Shown here piece after piece: positions 5,027 through 8,102 of a stretch of 8,102 nucleotides of DNA. This stretch comes from Planctomycetota bacterium (GTDB taxonomy: Bacteria > Planctomycetota > PLA2 > JAEUHO01), in the NCBI GenBank assembly GCA_024639415.1, contig JAHEIK010000159.1, positions 1 through 8,102 of the forward strand. Direction: 5' to 3'. The translations under genes and the position numbers were made by a program. The notes beneath the pieces were generated by a model. It was not told the origin of the DNA. It was given only the letters and a program-made list of their open reading frames with translations, and did not search any database. Position 1 is the first letter of the stretch. Each line of letters opens with the position of its first letter.

Positions 5027-6226
5027 ATGCGAGGTGCCGCGGCCCTCCTCCTGGTCCTGCTGGCTACCACCCTCGGGGTGGCCGCCCGTGCGGAGGAGAG
5101 CGCAGCCGGGACACACGTGATCGAGCTGTTCGTGCGACCGGGATGTCCGCACTGCGAGAAGGCGGAGCGCTTCGTGCGCGGCCTCGCCGAGCGACGAGGG
5201 GGCCTGCGCGTCATCAAGCACGACATCGTCGCCGACGGTCGCGGCCTCGAGCGTCTCCGCGCCTTGGTCACCCAAGCCGACGTCCGCACGGTCTCGACGC
5301 CGGCGATCTACGTCGGAGGGCACCTGGAGATCGGATGGCGCGGAGACGAGGTGAGCGGTGCCCGCATCGTGGCTGCCCTGGAGAGGGACACAGCTTCCCT
5401 GACGGACGACGACGTGGCCGAGGGCTGCGAAGTCGACCTCGACGCGCCGGAAGAGGAGGCGCCGTGTGAGGAGGAGGGCACGGACGTCATCGACCTGCCA
5501 CTCTTCGGGCGCGTCGACCCGGACGAACTCGGTCTGCCGCTCTTCACCATCGTCCTGGGCTTGATCGACGGCTTCAATCCGTGCGCCATGTGGGTGCTGC
5601 TCTTCCTCCTCAGCCTGCTCGTCAACATGCGCAGCCGCGCGAAGATGCTGGCAATCGCCGGCACGTTCGTCCTCGTCAGCGGCATCGTCTACTTCGCGTT
5701 CATGGTCGCGTGGCTGAACTTCTTCCTGCTTGTCGGGATGTCGCGCGTCGTGACCCTCCTGCTCGGGGGACTTGCCGTCTTCGTGGGCGCCGTGCACGTG
5801 AAGGACTTCTTCGCGTTCCACAAGGGCATCACGCTGTCGATTCCCGAGGGGGCCAAGCCGGGGCTGTACGAGCGGGTACGCCGCATCTTGCGCGCTGAGC
5901 ACCTCGGGGGCGCCATGCTCGGCGTCGTTGCGCTCGCGTTCCTGGTGAACGTGGTCGAGCTGCTGTGCACGGCGGGACTCCCGGCGATCTACACGGGTGT
6001 TCTCGCGCGCCAAGACATCACGGGACTGGAGCACTACGGCTACATCGCGCTGTACCAGGTCTTCTACATGCTGGACGACGCCTTGATGCTGCTCATCGCC
6101 GTACTCACGCTCTCACGCAGGCGCCTGCAAGAGCGCGCCGGACGCTGGCTCAAGCTCATCAGCGGTGTCGTGATGCTCGCACTTGGCGCCGTGATCCTCA
6201 TCGAGCCCGGACTCCTGTACTGGTGA
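5027..6226 (+). CDS. Exported glutaredoxin-like domain fused to a DsbD/CcdA-like transmembrane electron carrier
   Basis: The product is 399 residues. ATG 5027 is chosen because a signal peptide follows directly (residues 1-22, ending A-A-R-A-E), although no Shine-Dalgarno precedes it. Residues 29-121 form a glutaredoxin/thioredoxin-like domain with redox motif C40-P-H-C43 and a cis-proline at T91-P92, followed by Y-V-G-G-H. A strongly acidic linker (121-167, nineteen Asp/Glu against one Arg) contains two extra cysteines, Cys134 and Cys147. Six membrane helices follow at roughly 171-199, 205-232, 239-258, 294-325, 336-362 and 373-394. Helix 1 has G-F-N-P-C186 and helix 4 has E-L-L-C314-T-A-G-L-P-A, the cysteine pair expected of DsbD-beta/CcdA proteins, which carry electrons from cytoplasmic thioredoxin across the inner membrane. 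The fused domain would receive them in the periplasm. I recall similarly built proteins in other bacteria, so the fusion itself is not new. The next gene, an exported redoxin, starts 4 bases after the stop: one operon. Confidence 0.87.
   Translation: MRGAAALLLVLLATTLGVAARAEESAAGTHVIELFVRPGCPHCEKAERFVRGLAERRGGLRVIKHDIVADGRGLERLRALVTQADVRTVSTPAIYVGGHLEIGWRGDEVSGARIVAALERDTASLTDDDVAEGCEVDLDAPEEEAPCEEEGTDVIDLPLFGRVDPDELGLPLFTIVLGLIDGFNPCAMWVLLFLLSLLVNMRSRAKMLAIAGTFVLVSGIVYFAFMVAWLNFFLLVGMSRVVTLLLGGLAVFVGAVHVKDFFAFHKGITLSIPEGAKPGLYERVRRILRAEHLGGAMLGVVALAFLVNVVELLCTAGLPAIYTGVLARQDITGLEHYGYIALYQVFYMLDDALMLLIAVLTLSRRRLQERAGRWLKLISGVVMLALGAVILIEPGLLYW
6222..6226 (+). promoter_or_regulatory. Shine-Dalgarno-like GGTGA overlapping the upstream stop codon
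   Basis: GGTGA at 6222-6226 includes the TGA of the membrane redox gene and lies 4 bases before the ATG at 6231. This arrangement favours translational coupling of the two genes. Confidence 0.45.
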
Positions 6227-6230
6227 ACGC

Positions 6231-7217
6231 ATGACGCCACGCCCGATCCACCTGCTGCTGCTCTTGACGATGCTCCTCGTGACCAACCGCGCGGCCCATG
6301 CCGAACTCCAGCCGGGTGAACAAGCTCCGACCCTCGGCGCGTCGGGGTACGTAGGCGCGGCCCGCCTCACGCTCGCCGGCCTGCGCGGCCGCATCGTCCT
6401 GCTGGAGTTCTTCAGCACGCGGTGCTCGCACTGCAAGCGCCATGTTGCCCAACTCAACGCCCTGCAGGCGCGCTACGGCCGGCGCGGCCTGACGGTCCTG
6501 GCTGTTACCCGCGACGCACTCTCGAAGGCGGAGCGGTTCGCGCGCACGCAGCGCGCGCGCTACCCGATCGCCGTGGCGGGCATCGACACACAGCGGGCCT
6601 ATCTGGTGCAGCGCTACCCCGCAGGCTGTCTGATCTCGGCCTACGGTGACGTGCTGTGGTCGGGCTCTGCGACGAAGCTACCCGAGTCCGAAATCGTGCG
6701 CGCGCTGCAGCGCGCGAGACCGCAGCCTGCGTACGGACTCGCGCAGCGCTGGATCGCCCAGGGACTCGAGGTCGGGCGCTATGCCGCAACTCGGAAGCGC
6801 ATCGCGGGCCTGCTCCGCTGCCGTCCGGAGCAGGACGCCGAGTGTCGCACGGTCCACGCTGCCTACGCATGGATCGATGCCTATGCGACGGCGCGCCTGG
6901 CCCGAGCCACGGAGCTGCGGGTCCTCGAGCGCTACTACGACGCGTGGCGCGTGCTGGACGAGGTCCGGCGTTGGTACGAGGGAGCCCCCGAGAGCCGCAG
7001 GGCGACGGCCGTGATGGAAGAGTTGCTCGCAAGTCCCGCGCGCCGACGGGAGGTGGCGGCAGGCCGGGCCCTGGCCGTCGCCGTGGGCACGGCGCGGCGG
7101 CTCGTCTCCACCCAAGCTGCGATCCTCTACGAGAACGTGGCGCTGCGCTTCCGCGGAACCCAGGCCGCCGCCCTGGCTCAGCGCAAGGCGACCACGCTCC
7201 GCAAGAAGAAGCGCTGA
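6231..7217 (+). CDS. TlpA/ResA-like exported thioredoxin with long helical C-terminal extension
   Basis: The product is 328 residues, ATG 6231 to TGA 7215. A signal peptide (1-24, Leu-rich core, A-A-H-A cleavage region) exports it. Residues 26-162 form a redoxin domain of the AhpC/TSA-TlpA type: L-R-G-R-I-V-L-L-E-F-F at 51-61, active site C65-S-H-C68, G-L-T-V-L-A-V at 86-92, and a probable cis-proline loop R-Y-P130-A-G-C133-L-I-S followed by Y-G-D. The active site fits a thiol-disulfide reductase or oxidase of exported proteins, as in cytochrome c maturation, and the upstream membrane protein would be its electron donor. The loop departs from the usual V-P-T by having Tyr before and Ala after the proline and a nearby third cysteine. 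Residues 165-328 are an Ala/Arg-rich, mostly helical extension with no family I recognise, carrying Cys197 and Cys205 and ending in a basic K-K-K-R. The next gene, crcB, is convergent with only 4 bases between stop codons. Confidence 0.85.
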   Translation: MTPRPIHLLLLLTMLLVTNRAAHAELQPGEQAPTLGASGYVGAARLTLAGLRGRIVLLEFFSTRCSHCKRHVAQLNALQARYGRRGLTVLAVTRDALSKAERFARTQRARYPIAVAGIDTQRAYLVQRYPAGCLISAYGDVLWSGSATKLPESEIVRALQRARPQPAYGLAQRWIAQGLEVGRYAATRKRIAGLLRCRPEQDAECRTVHAAYAWIDAYATARLARATELRVLERYYDAWRVLDEVRRWYEGAPESRRATAVMEELLASPARRREVAAGRALAVAVGTARRLVSTQAAILYENVALRFRGTQAAALAQRKATTLRKKKR

Positions 7218-7221
7218 CGAA

Positions 7222-7599
7222 TCAGAGCTGGCGGCCGAGTGCCATCCCGCCCAGTACGGCCGCGAAGCCGAGGGCGATCTGCAGCAGCACGTTCAGCGCG
7301 GCGAGTCCGGCATGCCCCGTCCGCATGAGCTGCATGCTCTCGAAGCCGAAGGCCGAGTAGGTCGTGAAGCCGCCCAGGAGCCCCGTCAGCACGAAGGCCT
7401 GGCGCGCCGGGGTGAACGGACCGCGCGCCTCGGCCACGCCCGCAAGCAGGCCGATGGCGAGGCAGCCGAGCACGTTCACGAGCAGCGTGCCCAGCGGAAG
7501 CAGCGGGGAGCCGGCCACGCGCTGCCCCAGCCCGCTGAGACCGTGACGGCCCATGGCCCCGAAGAAGCCGCCGAGGCCCGTGAGAAGGAGGTTGCTCAT
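7222..7599 (-). CDS. crcB: CrcB/Fluc fluoride ion channel
   Basis: The product is 125 residues, the normal length for a single-domain Fluc subunit that works as an antiparallel dimer. Four hydrophobic helices carry the family signatures: G10-G-F-F-G-A-M-G-R18 in helix 1, G37-T-L-L-V-N42-V-L-G45 in helix 2, and G76-G-F-T-T-Y-S-A-F84 in the broken helix 3 that builds the fluoride pathway and the central sodium site. Asn42 and Arg18 are the conserved polar residues. The channel lets fluoride leave the cytoplasm down its gradient and gives fluoride resistance. At the phenylalanine-box the first Phe is replaced by Tyr81 (Y-S-A-F instead of the common F-S-T-F), a conservative but notable change. 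The gene stands alone, convergent with the redoxin gene and divergent from the gene at 7649, with 49 bases in front. No canonical fluoride riboswitch is visible there and the Shine-Dalgarno is weak. Confidence 0.93.
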   Translation of the reverse strand: MSNLLLTGLGGFFGAMGRHGLSGLGQRVAGSPLLPLGTLLVNVLGCLAIGLLAGVAEARGPFTPARQAFVLTGLLGGFTTYSAFGFESMQLMRTGHAGLAALNVLLQIALGFAAVLGGMALGRQL

Positions 7600-7600
7600 T

Positions 7601-7617
7601 GCCGCAGAGGATGCGGC
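7601..7617. promoter_or_regulatory. Perfect hairpin in the divergent leader between crcB and the next gene
   Basis: GCCGCA at 7601-7606 pairs with TGCGGC at 7612-7617 around a 5-base loop. It begins one base upstream of the crcB start, so in crcB mRNA the stem would occupy the ribosome-binding region and could reduce translation. On the other strand the loop reads GAGGA. A TATTCT at 7637-7642 could serve as a -10 for the rightward gene, but no -35 is evident. Confidence 0.4.
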
Positions 7618-7648
7618 ACCCCGGGGACGCCCTGGCTATTCTGAGGCG

Positions 7649-8102
7649 GTGGCCCGTCTGCTCCTCGCCCTCCTGCTCGCCGTGGCCGTCCTTCCGGCGG
7701 AAGGGGCGGCAGCGAAGGGCGGTAGGGCGCAGCCGCCTGCGCGGTTCGACGAAGAGCAGTTCATCAACGGCCGCTATCCGATCGAGTTCCGCACGCGCGT
7801 CAACGCCGCGATCAAGCTCGGCGTGCGCTGGCTGCTCGCACAGCAACAGAAGGACGGCTCGTGGCCCAGCGGATACCAGAAGCGCTACCCCATGGGTCCC
7901 ACCGCGCTCGCCACGCTCACCCTGCTCAAGGGTGGGGTGAAGCCGCAGCACCCCGCGGTGGTGAAGGCGTTCGCCTACCTGCGCAAGCTGCCGCTGCAGA
8001 AGACCTACAGCGTCGCGGTGCTGTTGATGGCGCTCGACGCGCGCCATGCACCGGCGCGTGACCCGTTCGAGGTCGAGCAGGTGGACCGCTACGGGCGCAC
8101 CC
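7649..8102 (+). CDS. Secreted squalene-cyclase/prenyltransferase-repeat protein, N-terminal part, 3' truncated by window edge
   Basis: The frame stays open to the window end, giving 151 residues plus one base. GTG 7649 is chosen because it begins a good signal peptide (M-A-R then an uninterrupted Leu/Ala/Val core to about residue 15, with A-E-G-A-A-A following); no in-frame ATG lies nearby and only a close GAGG (7643-7646) precedes it. From residue 46 the sequence fits the alpha-helical toroid seen in squalene cyclases and protein prenyltransferase beta subunits: V-N-A-A-I-K-L-G-V-R-W-L-L at 51-63, a QW-type motif Q66-Q-K-D-G-S-W72, then Y-P-M-G-P-T-A-L-A-T at 80-89 and a second helical hairpin to about 131. 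Proteins of this type, exported and not terpene enzymes, are frequent in planctomycetes, and their role is unknown. Catalytic Asp-rich motifs of true cyclases would lie further downstream, so enzymatic activity cannot be judged. Confidence 0.82.
   Translation, partial: MARLLLALLLAVAVLPAEGAAAKGGRAQPPARFDEEQFINGRYPIEFRTRVNAAIKLGVRWLLAQQQKDGSWPSGYQKRYPMGPTALATLTLLKGGVKPQHPAVVKAFAYLRKLPLQKTYSVAVLLMALDARHAPARDPFEVEQVDRYGRT

Noticed and set aside
4973..6034. N-terminal extension of the transporter frame to position 6034
   Set aside because: The added residues are charged low-complexity sequence antisense to the redox gene. The transporter's first helix begins right after the Met at 4972.
6699..6716. 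18-base palindrome of CG steps around CTGCAG
   Set aside because: It lies inside the redoxin coding sequence and follows from GC-rich codons for Arg, Ala, Leu and Gln; no regulatory context.
7600..7665. Fluoride riboswitch upstream of crcB
   Set aside because: Reading the minus strand before the start, I find neither the GGxGATGG opening nor the CTGATG-type closing consensus. Only a simple 6-bp hairpin is present, and the gap is barely long enough.
7178..8047. A 289-codon minus-strand frame overlapping crcB and the repeat protein gene
   Set aside because: It is out of frame with crcB and antisense to the signal peptide and QW motif of the gene at 7649; its composition is Arg/Gly/Ala-rich noise.

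Overview
The window is GC-rich throughout and tightly packed, with eight protein genes fully or almost fully readable plus a partial gene at each edge. The organism looks like a Gram-negative-type environmental bacterium, most likely a planctomycete or a similar large-genome lineage. This is inference. It rests on a secreted DUF1579-type protein, a secreted squalene-cyclase-type repeat protein of the kind frequent in Planctomycetota, many exported proteins without known domains, a heptosyltransferase-type enzyme, and a di-haem c-type lipoprotein. No rRNA, tRNA, transposase, integrase, phage gene or CRISPR array was seen.

Layout. (1) 1-366 (+): C-terminal end of a family 9 glycosyltransferase. 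(2) 446-1063 (+): exported DUF1579-like protein with a good Shine-Dalgarno. (3) 1064-1392: the only long gene-free stretch, lying between convergent genes. It holds a row of perfect hairpins (1171-1235) and a triple 8-bp tandem repeat enclosed by a 7-bp inverted repeat (1270-1311). (4) 1393-4972 (-): three genes read in the same direction. In transcription order they are an EamA/DMT-type transporter (4972-4082), a MauG/cytochrome c peroxidase-like di-haem lipoprotein (4019-2628), and an exported 402-residue protein of unknown function (2601-1393). (5) 4973-5026: a 54-base divergent intergenic region carrying a canonical G-quadruplex motif on the minus strand. (6) 5027-7217 (+): a two-gene thiol-redox operon. 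It encodes a signal-peptide glutaredoxin-like domain fused to a six-helix DsbD/CcdA-like membrane domain, followed 4 bases later by a TlpA/ResA-like exported thioredoxin with a long helical tail. (7) 7222-7599 (-): crcB, a Fluc-type fluoride channel. (8) 7649-8102 (+): N-terminal part of a secreted squalene-cyclase/prenyltransferase-repeat protein starting with GTG. It runs off the window.

How the parts may work together. The membrane protein at 5027 should move electrons across the inner membrane by disulfide exchange and hand them to its own exported redoxin domain and to the redoxin at 6231. This is the usual machinery that keeps exported cysteines reduced, including CXXCH cysteines awaiting haem. 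A di-haem c-type protein is encoded on the other side, in the divergent gene group, so a functional link is plausible but unproven. The 402-residue protein only 26 bases downstream of the di-haem protein is the best local candidate for a partner or substrate. Nothing here is clearly a new system. The most unusual items are the hairpin array, the start-codon hairpin of the 402-residue gene, and the cysteine and ligand peculiarities of the redox proteins.
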